From contig VXAZ01003899.1 of assembly GCA_013399875.1 (NCBI GenBank), positions 2,403,817-2,467,816 on the forward strand: DNA of 64,000 nucleotides. Reading direction: 5' to 3'. Position numbers and translations under genes: made by a program. Numbering within the stretch: position 1 is the stretch's first letter; each line of letters begins with the position of its first letter. Of this stretch, positions 1 to 13,900 are shown piece after piece. Source of the stretch: Gymnorhina tibicen. Lineage: Eukaryota; Chordata; Aves; Passeriformes; Artamidae. The notes beneath the pieces are model-generated. The model did no database searches. It was given only the letters and a program-made list of their open reading frames with translations, and was not told the origin of the DNA.

Positions 1-3000
1 GTATCTAACCATATAATGGATATTTACTGGTTTTGAGGATCAATGTCCCCTTTCGTATCCTGTAACAACTGCCAATATGTACGGACATTTTCCAGCTTAA
101 AACTTTCATTATCAAATATATCCCTGCTATAGGTATTACTAGACAGTATTTACTAGACTAACAGAAAATAAATATGCATAACTATCTGAAATATATGCCA
201 TATGCAACATTTACGGAGCTGAAAATTATTAGCTTCAAGCCTATGGACAGGTTTTACCTATCATGGTAGTCTTCTTTAAGGTGGTTGTTCAGAGATGTAC
301 GTGATATTGATCAATATTTTCAGACTAGGCACACTGGGTATGGTTCTGAAAACAGAGCCCATGCAAAATGAAGGAAAATTTCAGATTAAAGAAAAAAAGG
401 AGGCAAAAATCATCTTGAGATGGAGCTGAAACATTTTAGTTCTTTTCTATCTTGTGAAACAGTCATAACTCTTGCAGCTTGCTAGTGTTTAAAATGTGTA
501 CCTGTCCAACAGAGCTAGAAGGTGCCACCTATTTTATCCAACAAACACGTAAAGGGAACAATTTCAGTGGTATTCATGGACTTTAAAAAGTCAGTTATGC
601 CTATCGTCTTATCACTGCAAAAGTGATCCCACTGAGCTTCTCCCCTAACTGGAGATAAACCTGGAACCTGCCTACAATGCCCTTAGCAAGAGAAGGAGTC
701 TCTGCAGCTGGTTAAACCATGGTTTCTAGCCCAGTCCTATAAAAACACAGTTGGTCAATGCATTCAAACACCCTTGTAAAGCAGCTTTGATCAACAGAGT
801 ACAGCACCTTTGAAATGCATTAAAAAAAAAAAAAACTTCTATAAATTATTTGATCTTCCAGTTCTGAATGTTATTATTCAAGTTGTCACCAAAAAGATGG
901 TAAGTTAAAGGATATTTGAGGGATTTTAGGAAACTCTCTGGTCCAAGAGAGTCAGCTTCCCAAGGCATGAAAAACATTACACAGAAGCTGGAAAATATAA
1001 AACTATTTTGCTAATTTTCATGAACTTGATTTATAAACTTAAACACAACTATTGTATACCACTACATCATCTTGCAGAAGGCTTTTAAAGGGCAATTTTA
1101 AAAAGGTGAAAAAATACCAGTTTTAAACTGTCATGGTTGTATTAGTAACAGCTGACCCCGCCACAAGCCATAGATGACAACAAAGCTCAAAACTTCATGA
1201 GAAGATTAAAGTAAAAAAATGAAAGTGAGGATTGTGTAGCATCTATTGTTTATAAATTTTCTTTATCACCATAATCTGCTCGTCAACTAAAAGTGTAAAA
1301 TCTTGTGAGACATTTTTACAATTCCAAGTTGCTTTTTTTCATTTGCTGGAAAACTGAAACTGTGCTCTCACTTTCCCTAGCACTGATTCAGGGAGCCACA
1401 GGTTGTCCCTGTTCAATACAAAGCCCATTATTTTGTCCCAGCTTTTCAGAAAAGGATTAAACTATACTGAAAATCAGACCTCATATCACTGATTAAACTA
1501 AATCTCCTATGCTTTTTCAGAGCAGACTGCAGATGTTAAAAGGATTGTGTGAGAAAAAGAATGTATGGGTTGCAGAATACATAATAAAAATACAATAAAT
1601 ACATAGCATGAAAAATGATGCCACTAATTCCCATGCGTGCACCTGCAAGGTAACAAGGTGGATATTTGCATGGGAGCAGTTAACACCACTCCTAACACCA
1701 TTTTTTTGGGACTGTACTTCCCAAATGACCCAGCCATTAGACCAGATGGCTGAAATGAAGCATTTAATTTTGAAAAGAGATTACAAAATTATTGTGGAGA
1801 ATTCTCTAATACATTTCTATTGCTATCAAATTATTAGTGAGAAAGGAACCTAACCTTGGAACCTAATTTTCCCTTTTCCATATCAGCATATTACAATTTT
1901 ATTTGCTGATTGCATCTGTAAAGATTGCAGAGTACATGTAGTGAGCCCAGAGATCTGCTTAAGCAGCAAAAATGTTTTAGGAAAGGTGGTTTCCACCTGG
2001 ACAGCTGTGTGGTGTTGACATTTGTAGAAAAGAATTCTACAAGTTTCCATTTGTATACCTAACAGAAACCAGTCTTCAGCAATGAGTCAGTCATTTTGCA
2101 TTTCAAAAGGCTGGCAACTCCTCTGAATTTGTCCAAAAAGAGCATCAGCATTTTCCCCTCTACAATGAAAGACAATCCCTGGAATATAATCTGTGTGTAC
2201 AGGAGTGTATAGAACATTACTATACCACATGCTCACATTCTGCAGGAGATATGTATTTAACAAATTAGGTACAGTCACAGGTGTGACTTTTTTCACAATC
2301 ATGTGAAAAAAAACTAAAAATGCATTAAGGAGCATTACCTGCTCCTTCAGCTGTTTTTTGTTAGCAGTGTCTAGTTCTGCCTATAGGACCATCTTATTAC
2401 CACCTTTCTCTGGCTGTCATGAAACATTCCCACTGGCTTCACATGTATGCACTGGAAACAGGTATCTCCAGAGCAGGCAGTTGGGTTTACTTATTATTGC
2501 TATGATCTACTGAAACTGAACAAATACAGTCAAAAGAAATAAATAAAAACAAACAAAAATAATGCTGGTTTAAATCTTCAATTGAACTAGACTTAGCCAC
2601 ATTTGAATTGCACATGTGAGCAGCCCATCTATAGTCACTTCTCGTGAGCATTCAGTTTACCAGCACAGATGTTCAGGGAAAATGCATTTTAATCTCAGGA
2701 TGAGATCATTTAAATATAGCCTTCTGTGAACATTCATACCAGTCAGGGAACGAGAAAAACACCAATCAAATTATATGACTAATCATTTCTAAGTTGTGCA
2801 TGAATACGTATTTGAATTTCAGATGGCAATCTGAGAAAAGGTTCTCAAAGCCTTAAGGAACATTCACGTAAAGGGCTATGTGTTCATGGGAATTTTAATA
2901 ATGGCAAAAGATTTACCCACGTTGACACAAATGACTCAAAAAAGATTTTCAGAACAATTTGGAAAAAAGTTATTTGAGAAAAACTATCCTTAAGGGAGAG

Positions 3001-5148
3001 TTTTAAGGAATGGACAGCTTTATGGAATCTCTGGTGAGACTACAATACTTTGATATTTAATAACATTTCTATAAAAGCAGGTATTCAAACATTAATGAAT
3101 GAAAATTTACAAAGAAATTACTCAGTCTGAATGAAGATTAAGAATTGGAGTCGCTTGAAATACATCTTCCACAAGCGTTCTCCAGGCTGGAATGATTCAG
3201 ATGCTTTGACTTTCTAGTCTAATGAATCTCACCAGTAGCTGACAAGTAACCCTTTTCAACAAAGAATTATCCTTTTCAAGGTAGCTTCCCTGCTCACTTG
3301 CTCTCAGTGGGCTGAGGTTACGGGTGTCTGCAGTTAAAATGGGCCGTTTCAGAACTGCTGCCACTTCCTATTTCCCCACTGGGAATGCAGCCAAACTACT
3401 CCGAGACCACTGCCTGCCCCACGTAGTCAGACTGAAATCTGGAGGAAGCAGTGGAGTAATTTCAGATAAATGTCAAAATGAGACAGAAGGCATAAAAGTA
3501 AAAAGAAGACAGCAGCTCTCCTTTGCAGAAAACTCTTTTCTGTGACACATGACAAATATCTATTTCAAGTGTAAATAAGTTGGAAAATCTTTTTGAAAGA
3601 TCAGCATAAAACGTTAAGTGTATTTTGAAAAAACATATTACAATATAAAATATAGGAAAACAAACAGAAATGTATCTGTCTATGTGGGAGCTAATTTAGT
3701 TGCTTTCTTGAAAGCTCATTCTGAATATGAAGCCACCCAAGCAATCCTCAGTTCATTTGCCTTTTCTTTTCTTTCTGTAAATAGGCACAACATGAGGGCA
3801 TTGTTAAGCCTCAGGTTTGGAAAGTGTTGTGTGATCTTCAAACTGTAATTTCCAGAAACAGTAAAACCACTGTTGTTATTTTACCTCGACTTCACAAAGT
3901 ACCAAAATGTGCCTTTATGCAATGTAAATCATTGTCTGAATTAGACGGAGGGTTGATTCTGATCAAAGCTAACTTGAAACAGACTTTCATACACTCTTGC
4001 AACATCTTCAGACAATTTTGGGGGGGAATATGGTAATATTCCTAGGAATGTATATGCATGGAAGATATTTCTGGTTTTAATCAAATTTATAGAAGAAAGT
4101 ACTGATATACTGAGACACATTTAACTTGATCAAATCGCCATAACTACTGGCACTCTGCAAAACTTTATTCCAGGTCATACTGTGCCTCTAAACTACTTTC
4201 CCAACAAATGACTTTGAGTGCTAAGGCCATCTGTTCTTGGGACAAAGACTAAATCAGTAGAGGTATCAAGCAGCAAGTTAACACAAAGTTACTTTCCAAT
4301 CTCTTTTTGGTGGTTTAAAAGCTCAAGGTTACTTGATTAATCGATTAGGTGCTATGTCCTTCCCCAAAGAATGAACAAGATGCCTCTACTGAAAAATCAA
4401 TGAAGTGAGGTAAGCATGATACTAAAGAAAGACAAGAACTGTACTCTTGATTCCATAAGGAATATTTTAGGGGTTTTTTTCCAAACAGCCCCACCAAGAC
4501 CAAAATAACTGGGTGAAATGAGAAATATTTTTGTGTTGCCTATGGCTCATTTTTGGCATTCACACCCCAGAGATACATAGAGAAATTGAATCTTCAGAAA
4601 AATCTAATGTCTTAAACTCCTATATATGAATAAGAAAAAATAGGCTGGTTTTTGTTGCTTTAGTTCTTCCCAGAATGCCGTTGTTTAATTTCATGCCAAG
4701 GAGGCATAAAACACTCTGTTCTTAATTAGTTCTTGATACAGCTTATCTGCTTTCATGAGGGTTTGTCAGCACAGCATGAATCAGAATCATTGGAGACCAC
4801 TACTTAGCTTGAGTTTATGCATGATTTGTCTTTAAAAACAGATTGGTTTGAATTGTTGGATCTCAGAGTAATTGCAGACACTATTGACTTTATGTAACAG
4901 GTCAAATGTGATTGGGATGCTCCCTTTTCAAGTGCAGTACTTATCACTGGGAAGACAAAGCTTCACATGTATTTAAGACCATAAGTGGCACACATTTGCA
5001 GGGGTTTATGTTAGTAAGTTTGGAAGTCATTTATCAGTTGAAAACCAGAAATGGCAATCAAAGACAAATGAGGAAAAAACCAAATGAGTTTCCACTGCTA
5101 AATTATTCTGTGGATTAAAGATACTGCTAGCAGCAATCTCAAACTCTC
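1..5148. other. Unique AT-rich non-coding DNA
   Basis: No gene, RNA gene or recognisable transposon was found in this stretch. Open frames in all six phases are shorter than about 85 codons and show no domain, signal peptide or compositional sign of coding. A 14-base A run lies at 822-835 and a 7-base G run near 4020. The sequence is typical of vertebrate intergenic or intronic DNA. Divergent old repeats could be missed by eye. Confidence 0.7.
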
Positions 5149-5280
5149 AAAGTGCTTTTTAAAGATGTGATTAACTCCCACAACACCCTTGTGGAGAAGG
5201 CAGATATTATCTAAACATTTTACAGGTGACGTTGCTGCTGTACTGGGGGGCAAATTGGCTCAAGGGGTGGGACAGGCTGG
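5149..5280 (-). mobile_element. MIR-like ancient SINE relic
   Basis: Read on the plus strand, this stretch follows the reverse complement of the MIR core and 3' part in order. It has an 'aagtgcttttta' block, then 'cccacaacacccttgtgg', then 'agatattatctaaacatttt' and 'acaggtga'. MIR has 'AAAGCGCTTTA', 'CTCACAACAACCCTGTGAGG', 'TATTATTATCCCCATTTT' and 'ACAGATGA' at matching positions. The downstream 'ggcaaattggctcaagg' may continue the match to the 'TTGCCCAAGG' part. MIR and L2-tailed SINEs are rare but present in bird genomes as very old fossils. The match is divergent and made by eye, so an unrelated sequence is possible. Confidence 0.5.
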
Positions 5281-8200
5281 GAATGCAAGAGGAGAGTATG
5301 TGGATACCACACATGGTAAATGTGCTCACCAGAAGCCCTGCTTCTCAGATCAGCTTCTGCAGTGCCCCCAGACCTCTGCACAGGACACTCTGCCAAGGTA
5401 CCCTCAGCACTCACAGCTGAGGGTCAGGACAGGGCTAAGGACTTTCACAGGGTTATCTTTGCCTGCCTTAGGGGTGCTGTTAGTCTGTAGTTCCCAATCA
5501 GCATCTGAACTGGAAAGCTCCGTCCTGCAAAGTACCTGCAGTTCTTCTGAGAAGGGAGGACAAGGACGAGTCCACTCCCTCATGCTCCAACAGCACAACC
5601 AGCCAGCACCTCGCTCATCTCCTTTAGCATCACATCATCAGCGGGGCACATCTTGCCTGCTGTTGCACAGGCTGACAGGATCGGCCTAGGAGCAGAAGAG
5701 CTTTTGCTTATTAATTGTGTAGGTAATCCAAACAAAGGGCACTAAAACCAGTTTTCCATTTATATTTCCCCAGCAATATTTTGTAAACTTTAAACATACA
5801 TAGGGGTTTGGAATACAGCAGTAATGGGAAAGGCATTTCTCTTGTGAGGGTGGTGGTTCCTTCCCAGGGAATCCTAAAATGCTCTACATTCATGGGCATG
5901 ATCCTTCAAATGCTGGGCATGAAGAACTCCCTGCGGCTCCAGTGGGAGCTGTGCTTGAGAGGTTTTGAAGCTTTTAACAATATTAGACTGTAACAGTCCC
6001 CTGAGGAATCTGTGAACACGCCAGGCAATATGGAGCACAGCAAACCACTGCTCTTATAAGCTGTGTCCCAGGCTCTGTTATCCACAGAGAGCAGAGAGAT
6101 TGTCTGTGAGTCAAACACACACACATACAAACAGTGCCTCACGCTCAACCTTGGTAATTCCAGCGCTGTACAATGTCAACTCTGCCATTCAAGGACTTGT
6201 GTCCTTATGTTCTTTGTCAGACATAATACAACAGGGACATGAAATTTGGGGTGCCACTAAGTGCCACTGCTTTTAAAATAAGAAACTGAAGAGTAATCCT
6301 AACATTTAACTACAGTAAAACTCAATAATGAAGGCCAAACTTTGGCATAAGTATAAGCACACTTATACTGCTGTGGAGTGAGACCAGTTCCAAACTTCCA
6401 GGTGGGTACATAGGTGTTTCACAAAATATGATTTCAATTTTCAATTTAGATATCTTATTTCAGACACCAATGATTAAATTGCTGTAATGAAAAGTCTACA
6501 GTGCTGCACAATTTTGCTCTCTGTTGTCAAGCACAGCATGAGACTGCAGGGAAAAGGACAGTGTCATGTGGTAATCAGGATGATGAAATTACGTAATTTT
6601 GATTTATTAATAATACAATATAGCCATATGTGTTATGCAATTAAAGGTTGTGTAAAAATGAAAGTACAGGACAGATGAACTTAACTTGCATGAGCAAGTT
6701 ATGACATTTTATAATTTATACTGTAGGATTTTGTAAACCAAATAATTTTCTTTAAGTTTTATTTACGTGCATATGAAATGTAATATAGCAAAATATGCTC
6801 CAAATATGAGAAAAGAAACCCGTTTAAATTTGCAGAGAATGAAAGAATATTTTGTCTTTTAATTATGAACTACCTCTTAAATTTACTATACGAGAAATCA
6901 AATTTGTAATACTAGAAAATGGGTTTTGTTTTTATTAATAATTCTATCCTTAATAGTATTATTTGTATTTGTGAGGTTTTTTTCTCTCCTTAAACTACAA
7001 AGCAATCAGGTTCATAAAATGCTGACAATCAAGAGAAAAAACATCTTACACAAAAGTTCAAGTCTTCTCCCCCATTTTGCATCAGAACTCTCTAAAATTT
7101 GTGGAAAAGAAGATGAAGAAGGCAACTTTTTCCTCTTCAGTGTAAGTTTTGCAACAAGCACAGCCCATGTGCTGCAGTTCAGCCCTGAGCAGATGCTGCA
7201 GTGACCATCGTTCCCAGTTAGTGCCCAACCCTCAATGCCCCTGTCCTTTCCAGCAATCCCAAACATGATGGAGCCTCACAATGTTGTCCCTAGTCAGTCA
7301 TGTGCTTGCTGATGATCACAGCTTGGAACAGAGAACACTCTTAAGTGGTTTTTTTTCTTCCCATCTTTGTGAAAGAGATTTTTACTAAGGGCCATTGGCA
7401 AGAAATCCACAAGGTCATCTGTAATAGAAAAATAATGGACTAATTTGAAAGCTGAAGCCCAAACATTTGCTTGTGAAAAGTATGGCCAATTGTCAACTTT
7501 GCAGCTTTGAGATAAGGTATCTATTTTGATAGATTAGAGTCTCCACATTAAACACTAGTCCTAAACTGGAAAAAGAGGCATTTCTGTGGGGAAGTTCACA
7601 CAGGGAGCTGGCAGCTCTTGCTCAGGCTCAGCTGTTTTGCTGGTCAGGGCAATATTTTGACAACTACTTTCTGCATTGAAGGAATCTGACAGACTTTATA
7701 ATCTACTGTTTGATTTCTAAAATAAATGCCGATTTCAATGGAATAATTATATAACAGTAGAAGAACAGCCTACACTGCTGTAGCATGTTGCTATGCTGGG
7801 AGTCATAACGGAATTATTGTTTTTCAAGGACACAGTGACAGCAACTTTGAAAAATCACATATATTTCAAATTGATACAGGTTTTGGCTCTTGAGTACTGA
7901 TCAGATTAATTGTCCACTTAGTCCAACTTGTATCATCCTTTTAACTTTTTAGCTACCAGGGAGCAACCATATGAATTAAGTCTGACACAACTCAGACTTT
8001 GTATTGTCTCAATGGCTTGTATTTGTTAATAATATTCAGACTGGCTCATGGCATTAGTACTTCATTACAGTTAGCTGTAAATAATATTGCATGGGCATGG
8101 AGTTCTTAGCCCTTTGCTTTAATTTAGTCCACACAAGCATGAAAAGTCCCAGCAAATTGCTATACTCATACATAGCTCATGTCAAAACCTGTACAAAATA

Positions 8201-10922
8201 CACATTTTTGTAGAACACAAAAACCTGTTTAATAAAGCTGAAGAGCTTTCTAATGACATGAGAGTATTTAAGGGAAGAGTTATCTATCTGTTTAAAAACA
8301 GCAATGTTAAAAATAGTTCTTAGTTTCTCCTAGAAAGAGAAAGATAGCAATGCACAGAAGTTACAATTTAGAAAGGATGATTTCTTTAAAAAGCAGAGGA
8401 GGAGGGAAAGTTATGGTGTAAGACAGATTTAACTCCTCGGGCTTGATTCTAGACTGCATACACTCCTTTTTTCTATGATAAAGGAGGAATTTGGTTATGT
8501 GCATTTCTACAGTCATTGTGCAAAAGAATGCATCAGTGCATCCAGTGAGAGTTTTTCCATCAACTTAGAGTCAAGATTTCACCAGTTGTCTCTACAACTG
8601 GGTATACAGTCTATGTTATGCCTGTCTTTTCTGGGCAAAAATATTTGAAGTATTTCATTCATAGTCTGCCAGCTTGTCACGTATCTGCCACAGATGTAGG
8701 AAACATATATTATTTACATTTTTTAGCATTTAGATTGTGCAAGTACTGTTACTGGCAAACTGACTGCAGAATAAAATGTAGGAAGACAAATAACATACCT
8801 TCTATTTTCCCTGAAAGATAACTGCAAGGAAATACACACTAAAAACAGATTATATTGTTAAAATATTTGATATGCACTATTAAATATTTTATTCAGTATT
8901 CAAAATATTAATGATGACTGCTGACCCACACTAAACTTCCTTGACTTGTGTGAATTGACCTCCTGTGGTGTCATATAATGTTCCTTCAGCATGGCAAAAA
9001 AGAATATAGTAATTTAGTATCATGGCAGCTTTGTGTACATGTCTGCTGAAGTACAAAGACCTGCCTTCCATAGTTGTCATTATTTAACTCAGTTAAAATT
9101 GTCACTGGCTTAGTAACTATAGAAAATGTACTTGTGAACACCTATAGGATAAGAAAGCTAACCGTTGGCCAAATGAAAGCTGTGTAATGTGAAGCACATT
9201 CAAATGAACCCCTGTTCTATGCAATAAGGTGCTCCTTACAGTGGGAATCAAAATATTTTTGCATGGGCATAATTTTGTGGTGAACTGGTGCTAACAGCAT
9301 TTTTCTGCTCCTGTAATGATCAAGGTTCTTGTTAGAGGTTAAAATATGTGAGCTGCCTCAATTCTACCAAGAAGTAGAGGAATGTTCTGATAGTGAACTT
9401 CTTGAGGAAGAACAGAAAATAACACAACTCAAGTGAGTGCACAGATGCTATTTTATATATTTCTAGTTATATATAATATGTAGATGCTATTAACATGCTT
9501 CAGTCTGTAGTGTACACAGGCTCCTTGATCCACAGAAATTCCATTTGGCTTCTTGTATGTGATTGTCTACAACTCTTCAACTGTTTTAAAATGCTTTGGC
9601 CACAGGACTGACAGTTAGATCATCTGGCTAAATCATTTTCTTTGATTTTTTTGTACAGGTTTTCTCTCAGGTTTCGTCTAAAATTACACTCATTTTGGCT
9701 ATTTCATCTAATTTGATTACAAATCAGTATTTAACACTACAGTCATGATTCTGCTGTTAGCTGTGGCCTGAGAACATCAATTAGAGGAAAGGTGCTTCCC
9801 CACTGGAAGGCTCCTGAGGGAAATCATTCTTTTCTCAGGCACACATACCCCTTTGCTCCTTTCCATAGCCTGTTCCAGGTATGTCTGTGCTCCCTCCTGG
9901 CATTCAGTTTAGACACCAAACATACAATATTATCTTCTTTTGCAAGCTGAAAAAGTCACATGTGAAAGGTACAGATTCAGCTGTCATTTGATAATAAGCA
10001 ACTATACAGGACTTGAGGTAAAAAATTTGTGACGGACTATTTCTGATACAATACACAAGGGGTACAGAAGTAAGAAGCCTTTTCTTGCCCATAGAAAAGT
10101 TTACTGAGAAAATCCAGAATTTAATTTGTGCAATGTCACATGGCCTAATTTTCTGATGCTACTTAAGTGAAAACTGAAGACCACACTGAAAACCAGACAG
10201 CAGTACATATTATAAAGTTAGTTGAGAGAATAAATAATACACTTATTTTAGAGTAAGAGAATTTTGTTGCTGGGAGCCATCCCTTATTATAGCTAAAATG
10301 TCCTTTGTTGTACACAAATAAACTCCATCTAAACATATCATTAATACTGACACAGTTTAGGTCTTCTACAGTTTTCTTCCAACATACTGTACATTTCCAT
10401 CTAGAACATGGCATGAAGAAAAATGAAAGCTTTGTGCAGTATAATAAACATTTCCATAGAAGTCTATATAGTATTTCTGCTTTACATCATGTTTCATTTA
10501 TCAACCTGAATTAGGTTTTTGAAAGAGGAAAATGCAGCTTTGCAGTTCAGTACCTTTTCTGGTCTTTTCTTGAAATAACAAAATTGCTTAATGTCATTTC
10601 AAGTTCATCCTGTTCCATGCACACATGTACACAGAACTATGGGTAATTCACTTACACAGTCCAACATCTCCTTTGTCACAGATGGTAAATGTGCAGATTT
10701 TTCCCTCAAGGAAAGAAACTCTTTTATAAAATAATTGTATATTCTGTTCATTTTTTCTTCTGTCACTGATGCTCTTGTATTGTTATTATACTCTGTCAGG
10801 CTGGTAATTAGCATTCAGTCTCCATCTGACACAAGCACAGCTCTCAATCTTCCTTAAAAATCCCTTAGGACACACATGGTAAGCAAAATAATGTGAGGCA
10901 GTAAAGGGGGAAGGGAAGTACT
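5281..10922. other. Non-coding DNA, slightly GC-richer at its start
   Basis: The first 400 bases (to about 5690) are richer in G and C than the rest and carry a 166-codon open frame on the plus strand. That frame is Ser/Gln/Leu-rich, has no recognisable domain and overlaps open frames on both strands, as expected where stop codons are scarce. The rest is AT-rich unique sequence. A small A+T inverted repeat lies near 8860-8890, and a short CA-rich run near 6114-6126. Nothing else was recognised. Confidence 0.6.
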
Positions 10923-10974
10923 AAAATAAAAATAATAATAAAAAAATAGAATAATAATAATAAAAAAAGGAGCA
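10923..10974. repeat. A-rich (AAT/AAAT) simple repeat
   Basis: An almost pure A+T tract of irregular AAT and AAAT units, broken by single G bases. It could be a decayed poly-A/AAT microsatellite or the tail of an old retroposon. No retroposon body is recognisable beside it. Confidence 0.8.
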
Positions 10975-13900
10975 AATAAAAACCACAAGACAGTGATTAA
11001 CCACAGGCTGCTTTTGCCATGCAGTCAATGCATGGCTCTTCTTCAGTGAACTGCATGGAGCTAATCCTACTGTGAGGAATAAGGTTTCAGAATGCTACAA
11101 CTGTCCTCCTGCAGTTGTCTTTTGCTTTTCCTACTGAAAGATCTAAATCCTCTTCCCAGTCTCACCTTTCTTCCAAACTTCTAAGGCACACAGTGTATCT
11201 TTTACTCACAGTGATTGCCCCTCCTCCATTTTCGGGTCTCTTGAGTGAATAATCATTTCCTCTTCCCAGATCAATCATTTTTTGGACAGTGTCACGTGTT
11301 ACTTGAGGTATCCTATTGTTCTGAATGACTCTAACTAGATTATATCATTCTTGGTAAAATGATAATGTCACTTCAGAGCTTTGTGCACCTACCAGAATTC
11401 TTCCAGTTTCAGCAACAATGCTGTCACTCAAAATAAGAAACAGAACTTTCCTTGTAGTTCCTAAAGTGACTGGTGTGATCACAGATTAGTCCCACTCCAG
11501 AAATTCTGTAAGACAAGTAGCACCACATAGTAAATTTTTTGTGGAAGCTGTACCCTCACACATGCTTGTGCTTTCATGTAAAGCAGGCAAGATGTGCTGA
11601 AGACACACTGGCGTAGCCCTCACGCTGTCACCAGCCCGTATTACTCGAGATGATGAGTCAGTTTTCTGCCTTTGCACTCACGCAGCAACAGGAGAGACAG
11701 AGCAGTAACTCTTACTGAAACTGGTGGTTTAATATCACCCCAGTATCTTAAAGTTACATGGAAATGGCAAAAAAAAGAGGCTAACCTCAATACTGAATCA
11801 GTACAAAAGACTACCAGGCCAGACTTCAGAAATCCAATGGCTCTCGGCAGTCATGTAACAAGGTGGAGAGGCAGGGATGCCAAAGATCTGTGACTTGAGT
11901 AAACCCTGAATTTCTCTGAATATGAGAAATCTTAATTTTGTGATGTCAAAATATGGTCAGTCGTACAAAAGCTACTGAGTTGATAACAGAGATTTGTGCC
12001 TTAAAATAAGAATACCAAATTTGCGCTAATATTAATTAATGGTCTGGTCTGGCACTATATGTCTTGGCATCAGTCTTAGATCCTAGAAAAACTCAAGCAG
12101 TTCACAGAACATGTGTATGAGAGACACCTGTGAGGGCACTGCCACCAAGGTGTTGAGTAAGAAGTCCCTGGAGGTCTCTATTTGCTCATTAGATCTCCTC
12201 TCTTACAGAGAGGTAACACTGAAAGTGTGAGCACAGGGATTACTTTATTTCACTGCACAGACACTTCAGGCCTCCAGCTATGTATTTATCCAAAAGTGGG
12301 AGAAAATCTCGATAGACACCACTTCTAACCACGTGTAATTTCTAAGTGTAAAATGCAGTCTTAGAATAATTCAAGTATCTAAGAAATATTGGGTGAGAAA
12401 AAATACCTCATTCAGAGCAAATTCCTGTGAAAATGAGATCAGTGTGGGGATGACTACAGCAACCAATTCTGAGCACATGCAGCCTAAGCTGCACTATTTT
12501 CAGTGTTTAATGAAACACTGCCTATTTTCTCTTATTAACTGACTGGGATGCTGTGTGAAACACTAAACCTGTAACATGCAAATATCTAACACAACCAGCA
12601 TCTGACACAAGCAGCATCACACTGAGAAAACAAAATGATGCAGTCAGCTACAAATACTTCCCTAGACACATATTAAAAAAAAAAGAAAAGGAAGAATGAT
12701 ATTCAACCCCTTTCTCTGTCTTCATGTCACAGACCTAGAAGCTTTTAGGATTATTTTGATAATTCAGAGTGCTCTCTCCTCTCACACTAATAACTTTATC
12801 TTTTACTAGGTGAACCGAAGAGGAGGATTAGGGATTGTGTTAGTCCAGGATTTATGGTTACAGTGAATTTAAACACATGAAAACCATCTGCTGCAGCATC
12901 CAAGAAGGAACTATTACACACCTAAGTTGGGAAAACAAAATTAGTGGTGGATTTTCTGCTTTTTGCAGTAGAAGAAAAGCTCTTCCTGATCTCTAATTTC
13001 AGCCTCTATACAATATTTAGTTATTATCAAGCTAATAAGTCGACCTTCAGAACACATTTCTGCAGTATCTGCTCACATATTTACACTTTTCATGTAGCAG
13101 AATTCCCTTTTCTTAGGATTCCAAAAGTTCAGAGTTCCAGAAGGGGGGCCTGGTGGAAGGAATGAGAGGAACAAATGCCCAGACTCGATATTGCTACTCA
13201 GCCCTTTGGGCCTTGTAGCTCTCAAGTTGCCACTGTGTAATTTTAGGTGGCAATATATCTCATCAGGTGATGTCTCAATGACATTTCATCTCAGTGACTC
13301 CCCCACAGTTCCTATCATGGACAGGAACCATTTTTCACAGAAGGTGTATATTGCATAGAGAGGAAGAAATTTATCTGTGTAAATATAAGTTAATCTTACA
13401 CTGTGTAAGTTTATGCACCTGCATATGGAGATGCTACGTTGTGCTGGGGAACTGGCTTGGCATTAGAGCACAATTCCTTTCTGGAAATGGCACTGGCTTT
13501 CTGGCATTCTCCTAACAGCTTTGGGGATAATACTACACATCCTCTGGAGAAGCAAGGGAAGTAAACTACAATAATGATGCTGTCCCCCTGCAAAGGCACA
13601 GCGTTTTATGGAAAAAAACTCCTGGGATGTCCTCTTTTTTAGCTCTTTTGTGGTTGCTTGGAAGAGTGGATGGTTAGGCTCTGAAGGAGCCATAGTCTCA
13701 GTCCACCAAAATACTTAGTTCTTTGCTATTTTAGAACATACTTTCTCTTTCTTCTTTTGAGAAAATCTTTAAATTAAATATTTAACATCCACCAATCTTT
13801 CTGTCTTTAAATATCTGCAAGTGAATGGATAGAAATTTCTTGCTACTAAAAGTAAGAATCCATGTTACATACTTCCCATATTTGATCACACTTCTATCAT

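Noticed and set aside
5189..5689. 166-codon open frame as a coding exon
   Set aside because: Both strands are open across the same GC-richer patch, the start lies inside a MIR-like relic, and no domain is recognisable.
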